From: Cristatella mucedo
Taxonomy: Eukaryota; Bryozoa; Phylactolaemata; Cristatellidae
DNA length: 64,000 bases
NCBI GenBank assembly: GCA_009760855.2
Contig: WPIO01000006.1
Location: 8,875,001 to 8,939,000 of the forward strand
Reading direction: 5' to 3'
The notes beneath the pieces are model-generated. The model was given only the letters and a program-made list of their open reading frames with translations. It was not told the DNA's origin and did not search any database. Positions 48,539-60,580 of the stretch are shown here, piece by piece. The position numbers and the translations under genes were made by a program. Within the stretch, counting starts at the first letter, position 1; each line of letters opens with the position of its first letter.

Positions 48539-50030
48539 AAAATAATAATAAAAATGGCAATACAATTGATAAAGCACCCTCAGAGAACTCAATCTCTTTT
48601 TAGGTAATTTTTATTTGCTGAAAAGGAAACACAATAGAGTGTTAAGTGATAACATGCTTGATAAACAATATGAATAACATGGTAAGGGATGACATGCACA
48701 GGGTCAGCTTTCAAATGTAGTAAGTAGCAGCATGCAACAGCGTCAGCACTCATAAGCACATAAAGGAAAAATTACAGGGACCCACTAAATTCTGTCACAA
48801 ATAGGTGGTGCGTTTTTAGTTTTTTTTTAAATGTGGTCAAGTCAAGGGATGTCGCGACGGAAGTCTGGTGGTAGTTCCAGGGTTTGTGAGCATACGAACT
48901 AAAGGCACTGTCTCCGGATGATTTGAAGCTTTTACGAGGGATCGGTAAACAGTCAGATTACGAAAAGAGGGGGGTACGATGCTTAGCCTGGTGGAGCAGT
49001 GGAACTGATAGGTAGGCTGGAGCCAAAGAAGGAAGGGATCTAAAAGTGACTTCAAAACCTTGAAGTCGATCCGTTGCTTGACTGGTAGCCAGTGCAGGTC
49101 GGCGAGAAGTGGTGCGATGTGGTGACTGCGACAAGACTAGCTGCAGAATTGTACACCATCTATATCCCATCGGCATGAGGAAGGGTAAAAACCGTGAAAA
49201 CAACCGGACCAAGCATGGAGCCTGGAGGTACCCCGTATTTCAGAGATACCTCGGACAATTTCTGTGCATTCACGTCAAGATTCGGGAGTCTCCCACTGAG
49301 ATAGAACCTGAACCATTGCAGAGCAGTGTCAGTGATGTCCAGGCGAGATGAGAGGCTCTCAAGAAGAACTTGATGATTGATAGTATCAAAAGCTGCCGAA
49401 AGATCGAGCAAAACAAGCAGAGATACCCGACCCATGTCTGCATTCACTACTTGGTCGTTGTACACCCGAAGCAATTGACTCTGTGGAGTGATTAGCTCTA
49501 AAGCCAGATTGGAACTTCCTAGCAAGGTTTGAAGTTTCAATAAATGAGTTCAGCTGGTCTGCCATGACTCGTTTCAGTGTCTTTGACATGAATGATAGAA
49601 GGGAGACTGGGCGGAAGTTGCTCAAGTTCTCTTGGTCTTGTGTTGCTTTCTTGAGTAGTGGCCTCACCACAGCTTTTTTTAAATGCGCTTGGACGTGATC
49701 TGAGGCTAATGACATATTAAGGATGTTAGTTATGCATGGCAGCAGCCAATCAATTCGATGTAAGAGCAGGACAGTGTGAATGTAGGGTCCAAAGGACAAA
49801 GGACTTGCTGTTTTTTAATTAGGATATGAACCTCAGGACGAGGTCACTAGTGACCTGCATGAATGTAGACATTGAGGTGATGCGAGGAATTAAAGGATAG
49901 TATTCTACAGGAGTTGCTGCCATCGCAGGAATTGACTCTCTGATCTTGTCTTTCTTCTGGACAAAGAAGCTAGAGAAGCGATAAGCTAGATCGCGTGGTA
50001 ATCTGGTTGAAATTGTTCCACCAGGTTGTC
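48539..50030 (-). mobile_element. LINE family A inserted in the second gypsy integrase
   Basis: Tail of aataataat type at 48,540, 3' stem-loop, RT C-terminal blocks to about 49,150, then RT palm and fingers ([50 protein letters not shown]) at 49,160-49,760, and an upstream FSSFFVQKKDKIRESIP block at about 49,950. The stretch carrying YADD, about 400 bases, is missing at 49,150-49,160. Confidence 0.85.
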
Positions 50031-50400
50031 AATTATCAAGCTCACAAACTCTCATTCCTGGTCGCCTATCAGTGCCCATGCAACCAAAGCGGTAAGAAGG
50101 GAGTATGCGAAAATTGCCAATGATTTGGTACTAATGTCTGGAACAGATGTTGCTTCAATCCACTTGGAGAATTGATCAGTTGCAGCAATCAATATGTGTG
50201 GCTGTTTGATGTTTCCTGAATTGGATCGATCGTATAAATCCTAAATAGGCTCTATACTCTTCCAGGCACTAGTGTACTTCTGTGCGCGGTTAAGCCTCTT
50301 TACTGATTTTGGGGTTTGTGACGCAGTCTTTGAAGGGGTGGTGAACGTCGTTTGTCGTTCCTTTTCCGTTATAACGGTCAGAGATCCAAAATTGGTCAGA
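50031..50400 (-). pseudogene. Second gypsy element: integrase N-terminal core
   Basis: Minus-strand IAATDQFSKWIEATSVPD matches the gypsy integrase phrase VxVDYFSKWxEAxxxPD with the first catalytic Asp, and GDQExEFVSLIIDNL matches LTDQGxEFxxxxxxxL with the second. Stops are present. The sequence is the upstream continuation of the fragment at 47,980-48,538. Confidence 0.75.
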
Positions 50401-51530
50401 CATTAAGTTGTCAGAACAGGCACTCCAGATAGTAGCTGGAGGTCGGCTTTTGTGAGAACTTCCTTCTCACCTGTTCAAATAATCTCTATTCCAGCTCGAT
50501 ATGGCTTAGCTGTTTGTGTGTACTGAGACTCGGCATTCACACGTTTCTTTGGAGTAGGTCGTTAATTCTCTGGTGTGCTTTTGTTGTTCTGCAGTGTAGA
50601 AAATCACAAGCTGTTCTCACAGTTGGTCTTACACGGTTGCAAACTAAATTGGCAGCAATTGGAATAATAATTAATTAAATTCACTAGTAGTTTTAATGAC
50701 CCAACCTCTTAAGATGGTCTCTTACGTAATGCCTGCATTGTTGAACACTATACACACGGTGTTCATAAAGTCGTAGATAGCTAAGGTAACCTCGTTAAAG
50801 GGAAGGGGTCACTCTTAAGTTACAATGCATCAAACTGCACACTCTAGGTTCCGTCACTTTCTACAGAAATGCAGCTCTACTTGCTTAGACGGCTTCTAAA
50901 AACTCTATCAATTAATCAAACTGAAATCATTGCTTCAACATAAAAGCTTGAGATACTGGCATTTTAGATACTGGCAGCAGTTATTTTTTGGATAGTTCTT
51001 TGTCATGTTCTCAGTATGGATAATTGCCTTACAACAGTTAATTATGATTACAAAGTTTGGTTTTCTGTGTCATATTTCAGATGCGGCATATTCTCTCCTG
51101 GGAGTTTGAATTGGCTCAGTCAATTTTAAATCCCCAGATATAATTCATATTAGGTCATCATATTCCAAGGCGTAAAATCTGGTCTGGGCCAGGCCACACT
51201 CAGGTTAAATCTGGATTGGGATTCTTTTCGCCTGCTGCACCGGCTAAGTTTTTCAAACTCACTGCTAGCATAAATTTCGTTCCATGCAATGAGACGCTTA
51301 CAGCGGTGCAACCGCGGTAGATAGGCGAATCTATCGTCAGCGTGGCAACTACCAGCCACATTGCCTTAGTGGTTATTAGTCTCCACTCGCTGCCAATAAA
51401 GCGGCGAACTCTCTTCAAGATTCTGCCACTCACTATTAGGTCTATCCATTTCTTTCTCCTGTCGACCTATTTAAATTCCCTTCTTTAAGTTTCATGTCGC
51501 ATCATCCGGTCTTCTTACTTTTTGACCTCC
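50400..51530. other. Unassigned, possibly more gypsy sequence at first
   Basis: 50,400-50,650 may continue the gypsy pol but I could not match a domain. 51,150-51,430 has short minus-strand frames without known motif. Confidence 0.3.
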
Positions 51531-51539
51531 CCAATCCTC

Positions 51540-51730
51540 TAGCATGGCTTCACCAGGTCTTCGGCCTCCAGTCGTTTAACCCTTATCTGTGTTAAATTTG
51601 AAATCTTTACAAACAGGCCTTTAGTTGATGTGCCCCAAAGTCTGGAGCTCACGTGCGGCTTATGTCACCACCTGCATTAATTCAGCAATAATTTTAGTCG
51701 CAGTGAAAGACGCATGAAGTTCCGCTAAGC
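51540..51730 (+). repeat. LINE family A, very degenerate
   Basis: caggcctttagttgatgtgccccaaagtctggagctcac parallels the A phrase gcctttagttcgtatgctcccaaagcctgg. Confidence 0.55.
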
Positions 51731-52560
51731 TTTCCATGTGACCTAATTTGCTTATCTTTATCGTAAAGCGTGTGAGTTGTGTCGACACCCGCGCATGGAT
51801 TGATGCATGTTAGTAATCAGGGAGCCTACAAACCAGTTCTGAGTGCCTTTATGCGTACATTTGCATGAGCATTAATACAAGGTATTCTGTGCTTTTGCTT
51901 GCTAGCCCAGCGTAAAAACCATGGTTTTCAATAACTCTTAGTTGTTGCAGCGAATTGTACGGCACCTCAATAAAGATTTGTACCTCATAACACCCTAACA
52001 AAATTATTTATTATAGTCAATAATATGCAGATGCATGAAATGGTCGAAATGTTTAATCTACTTTATTCTCTGTGCTTGAAAATAGCAGTTCTACTCAAGA
52101 TGAAGATTCAACGATGCTTGTTCTTATTTCTATTCCTGCAGAATTCCTTTTTAGTGCTTAGGGAAACACAAATGCAGCTGAAGTTTTAGCTTCATTAAAC
52201 AAGTTTGTGCAGTCTGGCAGCGCAGCCACGTTGGTTACCGGGGGTAAGCAACTGAGCTCAGAGCGGCTTCAGAGGAGGCGTTTCGAACGGCACGTGATGG
52301 GCTAGCAGTTTTAAGATAGATAATTCGCCACAGAGGATTGCAATTTGTTAGACGGTACACACCAGAATTTGTATTTCCATTTAAAACTATGAGTACAAAG
52401 AACTAATGCGCACGTGAATCACCTTGAGCTGCGCTTTTACCAATTCAATGAGCAACGTTGAACAAGCAAGGGTAGAATGCCCTTGTTGGTGCATAATGAC
52501 TGTTTTGGGTACGCTCACATCATGTTTTTATACTTATGTGCTATCCATTATTCTATAGCA
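51731..52560. other. Unassigned DNA
   Basis: A+T-rich, no recognised gene or repeat. Confidence 0.3.
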
Positions 52561-52576
52561 TGCTCATCCAGTGGGA

Positions 52577-52590
52577 TGAGAGAGACAGAC

Positions 52591-52621
<31 letters not shown>

Positions 52622-52695
52622 GACCGAGACAGACAGACAAACAGACAGACAGGGAGAGAGAGAGAGATAGAGAGAGAGAAAGAGAGAGAGAGAGT
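52577..52695. repeat. GA-rich tract
   Basis: GAGA and GACA units. The open frame across it is an artefact. Confidence 0.95.
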
Positions 52696-52959
52696 AGAGA
52701 AGATTTGAAAAGAAAACTGCTGTATGAATTGGCGATGGCGGAACGGAAAATGATTGTGTAGGCGTAGTGTCATCAAATGATCTTTGATCTGAAGAGCGAT
52801 GGCTCTGCAGATTTCTGATCCAAAAGGCCAAATAGTGAAAATATTTACTTCTTTAAAGCAGCCGGTACTGGATTTAAAATCTAGAGCTACGGCAGCTACC
52901 GGAGTTTCTCATTTTGCAATCGGTTTCTGTAATAGCGGTAGGGAAGACATGCTTGTCTA

Positions 52960-53870
52960 GTTCATTGATGCAGCACTTCTATGCCGATGACACATAGCTG
53001 TACATGTGCTTTTATCCCAACCAGCTACCAAGCATGTCAAACTCCCTCAAATCCTTTGCTGATTGTATTGCTGACATCCGCACGTGGATGGCAGCAAACG
53101 CTCTTAGTTGAAATGCATTAATAACAACGTAATTTTTTAGGCAAATCTAATGCGACTCAAAAATTTGAAAAAGTTAACGCTCAAAATCGGATTTTCCAGC
53201 GCATCTCTCGTGGAATCTTCACGAAATCTAGGTATTTTGTTCTTAAGTGATCTTTCACTGGCCGATCACATCAGCTCCACAGTAAAGACTGCTTCCTTTC
53301 AGCCTCGTGTTATTTAGAAAATTTGGGCCTGCTTAGACGTATATACTACTTCCAAGTTGGTCCATGCATTTAAGACATCGCTACTTGACTTCTGTAATTC
53401 TCTGCTTGCAGGTCTACCGACCTCTGCAATCAGGCGCTTGCATTTGGTACAAACTTTGCAGCCAGGCATGTCTCTCACTAACCTGCACTGCTCCCTATAA
53501 AGCAGCGTGCTAACTTGAAGGTTTGTCACTCACTTTAAGCTTTCGTCATTCTTGTGCTCCAGCTAACCTACCAAACCTACTCCTTCACATGGCTATGCAT
53601 CATGTTACCGGCTTCTCTGAATCAAATCGTTTAGCTACATCTCGTGTGAACCTCTAATCCCTTGGAGACCACGCCTTTAGTTCGTACGCTCAAAAAGCCT
53701 GGAGCTCACTCCCGACTGACGTTGCGACATCCCCTGACTTGATAACACTTAAAAAGGCTAACAACGCACCAATTTGTCACAGCATTTAGTGCGTCATTGC
53801 GATTCTTACCGTCTGTGCTTAGGCGTGCTGACTTTGTGCATGCTGCCACTAACCATCTTTGCAAGCTTCG
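52960..53870 (+). mobile_element. LINE family A, degenerate copy from RT palm to 3' UTR
   Basis: cacttctatgccgatgacaca keeps HFYADDT (52,974) before a stop, followed by ISSTVKTASFQ, AIRRLHLVQ-like and LKPWSSLPTDV-like blocks in order to about 53,860. Many stops. Confidence 0.82.
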
Positions 53871-54770
53871 AAGTATGAGAACGATACCGAGAACTACAAG
53901 CCCACCTCCTAAATCGTATGGGGACATGTGCTAATTGCGAATAATAACAACATTGCTTGAAGATATTCTGCGTTAATGCAATAGATAGGGACATTTTTGG
54001 GTTATCTCTTGTTCTGCGCCATGTGGTAGCTGCCAGCTGAAAGTTAGGCTTTCTATTTACCTAAGCGTAGCAGTGCACACTACGTCAAGTCTATTTGCTT
54101 CGGTGTTTTGGGAAAAAATTACTCCAGCATCTAAAACTCACTTAGCGGGACACCAAACATTCTTAAATGTTTGGACAATATGACAGTTCAATTAGACATT
54201 CTTAAAACGAGCATATATAGTCAGACGTGGCTGAAATAAGTACACTTATTGAATGGTACCGTCGGGGCAGGCTCTCACTCGATGCACGCTTACGCTGCAC
54301 GAACGATCCGAGAGTAACGGGCACTTGTGCAGCAGGCTTGAACGCAGTACGCACGAACTCGGCTAAGCCACGAGCTGCCGCTGCTGTCGTGCGCCTGCAG
54401 CGAGCAAACAACTACAGCAGGCCGTAAGCAAGCAAGTGCATGCGTCGGCAGCTGCAGAGGACAATTTCCAGATCTGGACTCCAGCGCTCCTTACAGGTGA
54501 ATATCTCATGACTCGTCAATGAGCCCCCAGTGGCCAGCTGGCAGGCAGTGCAAATCTGTGCACTGGCTGGCACCGCCGACGTGGCGATGCGCTCTAATGA
54601 GCAGGTCTCGTGAGAGTCAGCAGCTTAGCGCTCTGATGATTTGGGTCGTACCAGCGAACCTGTTTTGGCGGGTTCGGCTTCTGGACTCCTTTAATGAGTG
54701 CTAGGCTAGGCAGTCTCGAGCGTGTGCGAAGGCAAAGTCATTACCTATACCAGCTAACGATCCGTGTAAG
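53871..54770. other. Unassigned DNA
   Basis: No motif recognised; 54,230-54,720 is slightly CpG-enriched. Confidence 0.3.
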
Positions 54771-54772
54771 CG

Positions 54773-54845
54773 GCGGCGGTGGCTGAGGGGTAGCTTCGGC
54801 TGTGAAGGCGGCTGGGGTCGGGCGATCGATTCACGAGTTGCTATC
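54773..54845 (+). repeat. Second tRNA-like SINE head (weak)
   Basis: Starts gcggcggtggc like the copy at 17,672. TGGCTGAGGGG at 54,780 fits an A box and cgatcgattc at 54,823 is a near-match to the B box, with a tRNA-like spacing of about 43 bases. A CT tract follows 40 bases later. Confidence 0.4.
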
Positions 54846-54879
54846 CAGTTGCCCGAGCGTGACACCTGACCTGCTCGCA

Positions 54880-54882
<3 letters not shown>

Positions 54883-54917
<35 letters not shown>
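54883..54917. repeat. (CT)n microsatellite
   Basis: Pure CT run. Confidence 0.95.
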
Positions 54918-54920
<3 letters not shown>

Positions 54921-55345
54921 TTATTCAAAATCTTTCCCTCTCTTCCTTCCGCACTCTGTCGTCTAGGAGTCAGAAGATCCAAGAAGATGTCGCTCGCGTG
55001 CGTGAGTGGATGTGTGGGATGATTTTGCTGTGAAATCCCGCGTCGCCGACTTCGATAGCCGGAGCAATACAAACTGGGAAAATTCACAACCTTTAGATCC
55101 ACATTGAAGTTTGGGACCAGGCGACAGCGAAACCTGTTCATGAAGCTGGAAGACAGACATTTCAAAGCCGGCTCTTAGCTGCTTTAGTTTAGGATTGGTT
55201 TGCGGTATGTCGGCAGTCAAAATCTATTTGATCTAGCTTTCCGAAGTTTCAGTATATATCGCTACAGTTTGAGGAGGCAGCCACAAAATAGGAGTTGAAA
55301 ATTAAAATAATAGAAAACTGAGCAGATTTAAGAGCAATAGGGTCC
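54918..55345. other. Unassigned DNA
   Basis: Minus-strand frames cross the CT tract but show no domain. Confidence 0.3.
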
Positions 55346-55346
55346 T

Positions 55347-55352
55347 CACACA

Positions 55353-55393
<41 letters not shown>

Positions 55394-55501
55394 ATGTGTG
55401 TGTGCTTGTGTGTGTGTGTGTGTTTGAGAGAGAGACACAGAGAAGAGACAGATAGACAGACAGACAGAGACAGAGAGAGGCAGAGAGAGACAGAGAGAGA
55501 C

Positions 55502-55536
<35 letters not shown>

Positions 55537-55555
55537 GGCAGCGAGAGAGAAAAGC
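55347..55555. repeat. (CA)n-(TG)n followed by GA/CAGA repeat
   Basis: cacacacacgtgtgtg begins the tract: a short CA run and a long TG run, therefore able to fold back. Then GAGA and GACA units to 55,555. Confidence 0.95.
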
Positions 55556-56399
55556 TTGGTGTGGGCATTTAGAGACAGGCAGGCCCAATCGTGAGCAATC
55601 AGCTGCCGACTGGGGTAGCCAACGGTGGCTAAATTATTAACTCACGAAACTTTGGAATGTGAAATCGGCCAGATAATTATGCCAGTCCTAGTGACTATTA
55701 ATGACTCCTGAAATACAGTGTTTATTAACCGGATATTTTACATAAAAATCGACAGGTATTCTTAAAGCTTCAAGCCACGAAGTCGTGTTGTATTTTGGGC
55801 TTTTAATACAGCTTTATGGAACCGGCGGTGCTGAAAAACAGTAGCTCGCTTTCGCTATCGAATAAACTCTTCAGTGCTAAGGAAATGGACTTCGTATTAT
55901 AAGTTGGGGGCAATCTTTATTGCTGCCGAGCTCCGCTACTGTCGGCATAGCTGTGAACGACAGGTGCTGCACCCTGGACTCGTTAGCCTCGCTTCGTGAG
56001 GCCAGCATCGCCGGTACTGGTCACATGCCGACAGGATCTAGCAGTGTTTCGAACTCTTCTCTTGCCGCAAAGGACTTAAGACTTGGACGTGAGACGCCGA
56101 GTGAGGACACAGTTTGAAAAGCTGGCTTCTGATGAATTGCAATCGCTCGAACGGTGGGTCAAGCTTGTCGGAGGCCTTGTGCCCGCCTTTGGATGCACTA
56201 ATCGCTCCTGCAGCTACAATGTAGTTCTGGGTTGGTGCAGAGCTCTTGATGAAGGTAAACCCGAATCCAGCCAAGTGAAACACGGTTGCCCGGTGAGCCA
56301 TGGGCTATTTATGATTTACGGGCCACTAGTCGAGGGCCATGGAACATGTGTGACGGTGCAGCCGAGGGTTGAGGAACTGATTTGATGTCCAGCTGCAAC
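55556..56399. other. Unassigned DNA with one dispersed repeat
   Basis: 55,905-56,030 resembles 58,555-58,680. A plus-strand frame at 56,083-56,385 (100 codons; includes AFGCTNRS and WCRALDEG) is unrecognised; a THAP-like zinc region was considered but not supported. Confidence 0.35.
55905..56030. repeat. Dispersed repeat, copy 1
   Basis: tctttattgctgccgagctccgctactgt... shares order and most bases with 58,563-58,680 (tctttattgccgccgccctccgctaccgt...), through ggtgctgca and gttagcctcgctt. Confidence 0.7.
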
Positions 56400-57800
56400 T
56401 GCCATAGGGGATGCCATGCAGTGCATGTCCGCCTGTAACTCCGCATTGCTTATAAGTCTGAATGGGCTTTGCAAAGGAGCGTTTTTAAATGGCTCACCCT
56501 AAGCCGAAGAGGCTTTCTGTATGCATTCGGTAGCCAACAGTCTGTATCTCACTCAGAAAAAGTAAACTGAGACGCATAACCGAGTCGAATCTAGGGCACT
56601 TGAAGTTAAGAGTAACGTGAAAGTACCAGCTAAGGACTGCTGGAAAGAATGTGGCTTAGTCGGCAGTAGGAGAGTGGATGTCGTTGCCTAAGAATTGCGG
56701 AAGTAATTTCCGCAGTCTTGAACCTGTGGAGCAAGAATTTTGTCACCAGCGGTCTCTAAGCAAGGGAACTGAACAGCTAACTTTTTGTCTTTAGATGAAC
56801 TGAGGGCAAGAGGAGGCAGAAACTGGCGAAGCAGTTCAGCCTCCGTATGAAAGAGCCAGGCTATGGAGGGCCTTGTGGGTCAGCGTAAGAACTTTACTCT
56901 GTATCCATTGATCAGCCTGTAGCCGTCGAAGCTTATTCAGCAAAGGAGACACGTGGTCAAACCTCTGGAACTTGGTACTAGCCATGCAGTCACATTTATC
57001 ACCAGCTGCAGCGGCGTAGTGGCTGTTTTGGTAGCCCAACTAAAATATTATTGCAATAATCAAGCTGAGACAGAACGGAGCTAATGGATTTCTTACAAGC
57101 CACCGAGGTAGACAGTCCCTAATCAAATTTAGAAATCAGACGTGATGAATTAGTATGGAGGCAGTCTTCTTAATGCAACTTTCCAAATCTAGGTAATTGT
57201 CAATGACGACACCTAAATTTCAAGCGCACAGCATTGGTATTGCAAACAGCATCCCCAATTTAATAGAGCAAAGTCTTCTAGTCCAGTAATGTGCTGGAGT
57301 TGTCCTATGAATAGCAGTTCCATTTTACCGTCGTCAAGTTTAAATAAATTTGCCGGCAACCAAGATAGAGTGTTTGCAAGGCAAGCATTCGTGTTATGAG
57401 TGGCTGCAGCAGATTCCGACCATTTAAACAAAAAATACAGCGGACTGACATCAGCGTAGAAATGACAGCTAATTACGTGGGCTTGTATCACTCTTCCCGA
57501 AAGTTCCGTTCACATATAAAAGAGTGAAGGACCGAGAGACTGGTCTGGTGGATGAAACCTGAGCCCAACAGACATGGATTGAACAACGACATCAATCTCA
57601 CCACCTACCTTGTGAGACTGTATGGACCGCAAGAATGAGAACCTGAGTCGGATAGTTTCAGATACACAGCCACCAGTGCAGGTCATCATCCACGTGTTGG
57701 CCAGAAGAAATGCATCTACGTTATCCTGGACAGCCTGATCGCGGACAAGTAGCCCCTTGGTTTTAGTGAGCGGACATTTCTAAAGGGTGGAATTTAAGAG
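56400..57800 (-). repeat. LINE family B copy with large internal deletion
   Basis: Antisense 3' UTR (aagccgaagaggctttctg; attcggtagccaacag) from about 56,430, RT C-terminus to 57,230, linker to about 57,585, then a jump to the endonuclease region (gaatgagaacctgagtcgg; aagaaatgcatctacg) at 57,635-57,790. The RT fingers and palm are missing. Confidence 0.78.
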
Positions 57801-58139
57801 ATATGCTATGCCTGCGGGCGGCCGACTAGAAGTAGTGTGCCTACAGGAAGTACGTTTAGCATATGCCGGTCGACTACGGCTGTAGGTCCGTATAGATTGT
57901 TCCTTTACTGGTGGTTTAACGCTCTCGAGCGAAGCATTGACTGCTCGGCACCAGTTATTTAAGCGGCCTTCACGCATGGCAGGGTGGCAATTAAAGCCGA
58001 CACAAGCGACAGCGGCGCCATCGGATGCAGCCGACGCACTGCACTTGACCTCGAACGCTTGCTTCATCCAGTGGCTCAGCCGCGCGAGCCTGCATCTCAG
58101 CGGTTTCTCCGAGCCTAGCCTCTTCCAGTGAGGTCAAAC

Positions 58140-60270
58140 TATTGAAATGTTGCTGCTTTTTCAACGGAAACGGGCGTTCGCAAGGGTCGAGCACCGGTCA
58201 GAGCATCGGTGTTAAAGCAGCGAAGGTCGCGTGCGGGCCGCTGGTCGCGTGCGGGCGGCGCTCGCTTTCGCCAAGCGAGGCGGCAAGTAGCAAGCTCGCC
58301 AACGGCAGCAGGAGACGAAGCAACGGTGCGCACAATGACGGCCGCGCGCTAAGATTGGGTAGGATATCGGAATGGTGCGTTCGTTGAATGCTGCCGACGC
58401 AACGAAGACGCTGAGTCGTCGCCGCGACGCCCACGGCTTGCTGAGAAATCTTAGTTACGGCCGACATTACACTGCCTGCTAAGGCGCGGAGAGCGAGCTA
58501 CTGCCACAGCGAATGCTAAACAGTGCTTCAAACCTGCGGTTTGTTGCGGTTTTTAATGGGCACTCTTTATTGCCGCCGCCCTCCGCTACCGTTGGCGTAC
58601 CTGCGTTTGTCTGGGTGCTGCACTCTTGACTGGTTAGCCTCACTTCACGGAGCCAGCTTCGCCGGCGTTCGTCGAGCGTCCGCAAGAACTAGCTACGCTG
58701 CCAGCGCTGCGTCTGCAGTTCAACTTTAACTTCTGGAAGCCGCTGTAGCTCTTGCCCCTCGAGCGCTACCGCGAACTCCACTCCATCCGGGCAACGAGCA
58801 GCGGCCGCTAGGTCCAGCAAGGGCAGCGCCCGGCCTGTCCAGAGTGCAGACCGTGAAAACCACCCGTCCCCGTCTCACGAAAGAAGGCCGCTCGCCTAAG
58901 CGGCCGGCGACTGTCTTGCTACGGGAAGCGGGAGAGCGGCGCACCGGAAGAAGTGGGCCGCTGAACGGACGGTTGCGGAGTGAGTAAGCGTCCCATCCGG
59001 GAGTTAATACGGCTAGCGAGTTCGGGCCAGTGGGCAACGGGCGTTCGAGGCATCGTCCTCCGATCGCAGTTCTCTACGGCTGCCCGAGGAGGCGAGTCAT
59101 GCAGGTCTGCGTGCCGGAAGTGCCGAGGGTGCTGCAACTGGCGGAGGCTAGCGTTGGTGCGCGACTGGACTGGACGCGCAGGTTGCCACTTCACTGCACG
59201 TAACAAGCAAGTCTCCCTGCTTTGCCGTCGCCGCCACCAATAGGGCCGCCGCACCGATGCGCTTGGCGAACGGTGCTAAGTAGCGTCTCCGCTGGAGGCT
59301 GGCTATTAACCGAGCCGCCGGCACCAGAATAAAATTTACGTTGCGTTACAGTAGCCTCTGACCGTGAATGGTCGATTGCGGTGGGCGCGGCCTGGGCCGG
59401 CCAGCGGTCTCCAGTTACCCCCTGCGCTCAGCCCAGTCTGAGTAGGTTGAGCAGCAGCCGCAGCGACTACCATTCCGTTACGTTACGGGGCCCGGCACCG
59501 ACATTGCTGCCGACGCCGCTGCCGCCGACGGCAACGTCGACGACTATCCGCCGCAGCTAGGCCAGCGGGGGCGGCCTAGAGTGGTTCTGGTGACTGCAGC
59601 GTCGCGATTCGCTGTCAGTCGGAACCCTAAACTCGCACCGGTCGGCCACGAAAGCCGACGCAAGGTGCAGGCAGCGCCAGCCATTTCGGACCGTCGGAAG
59701 TCACCTGTCGTGAGTCGCGGCACAGCCGGACGCGAGCCGAGCGAGCTTCGTCCGGCCGCCCTCGCGCGTTCACGTCCCGTCGCGGCCGCAGCGCCAGCGT
59801 CGCCGGAGACGCCGCGCCCCTGTCTAATGCTGTGCGACCGGTCGTGCCGACGGCTGTTCGCGCGTCAGTAGCGACCGGCGGCGCTGTTCGCTCAGGCCGC
59901 ACGATTTGAGCCGCCGGAACGCCTAACGGACGCCGCTCTGAGTTCGCTCTCCAGTCGTCGCTCGCGCCGAACTCGACGCGCATCGGCCGCTCGGCGTCGT
60001 GCAGCTCCGGCCGTCGGCCGGATGTGCGGGGCGCCAGTATATCGACTCGGCGGTGGCTCCTATTTTTTCTCATAAGACGAGCGAAGCCCGCATGAGCGCG
60101 CTCTGGGAACGCTCAGCTCGGAAAGGCGGGGCTAAACAAGCCCGTCTCGCTCTCGCCACTCAGAGCCGAAACCGGTTTAGCCGACCGTACGGCGACCGGG
60201 ACGCGGTGTCGCGGCTGCCTGTATCACAACTCGGCGCTGTCGTTCCACTTTCCGAGGGTGATTAGCTACG
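58140..60270. promoter_or_regulatory. CpG-rich island, coding content unclear
   Basis: Dense CG dinucleotides, especially 58,180-58,400, 58,740-59,300 and 59,500-60,230. Overlapping frames of 60-150 codons on both strands show no domain. Likely a promoter or first-exon region of a gene whose exons I cannot assign. Confidence 0.45.
58555..58680. repeat. Dispersed repeat, copy 2
   Basis: Partner of 55,905-56,030, same orientation. On the minus strand both copies read a similar peptide (TPTVAEGGGNKECP here, MPTVAELGSNKDCP there). Confidence 0.7.
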
Positions 60271-60296
60271 TCGCCTTCCCTCTTTCGCTGTCTGAC

Positions 60297-60580
60297 ATAA
60301 TAATAATAATAATAGTAATAATAATAATAATGCACTTGATAAAGTGCCCTCGGAGAACTCAATCTCTTTCTAGGCGCTTTACATTTGCTGCTAAGGGAAA
60401 CGCGATTGAACCGTGAGTAATATCATCTCGATAAACAACATGAATAACACGGTTAGCAGTGACATGCACAGGGTCAGCATGCGAGTGCGGCTAGTGGCAG
60501 CAGGCAGAGTGTCAGCACGCACAAGCACATGAAGGACGAATCACAGGGACCCACTAAATGCTGTTCTAAATAGGGGCGTT
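60297..60580 (-). repeat. LINE family A, 3' UTR-only insertion
   Basis: (ATT)n tail 60,297-60,331, stem-loop (aagtgccctcggagaactcaat / ctctttctaggcgcttt), then UTR to about 60,578. No RT sequence is included. Confidence 0.85.

Noticed and set aside
56083-58067. THAP-type zinc domain in frames containing AFGCTNRS (plus strand, 56.2 kb) and CVGFNCHPAM...WCRAVN (minus strand, 58.0 kb)
   Set aside because: The Cys/His set is incomplete, the conserved AVPTIF-type end is missing, and the two frames lie on opposite strands.
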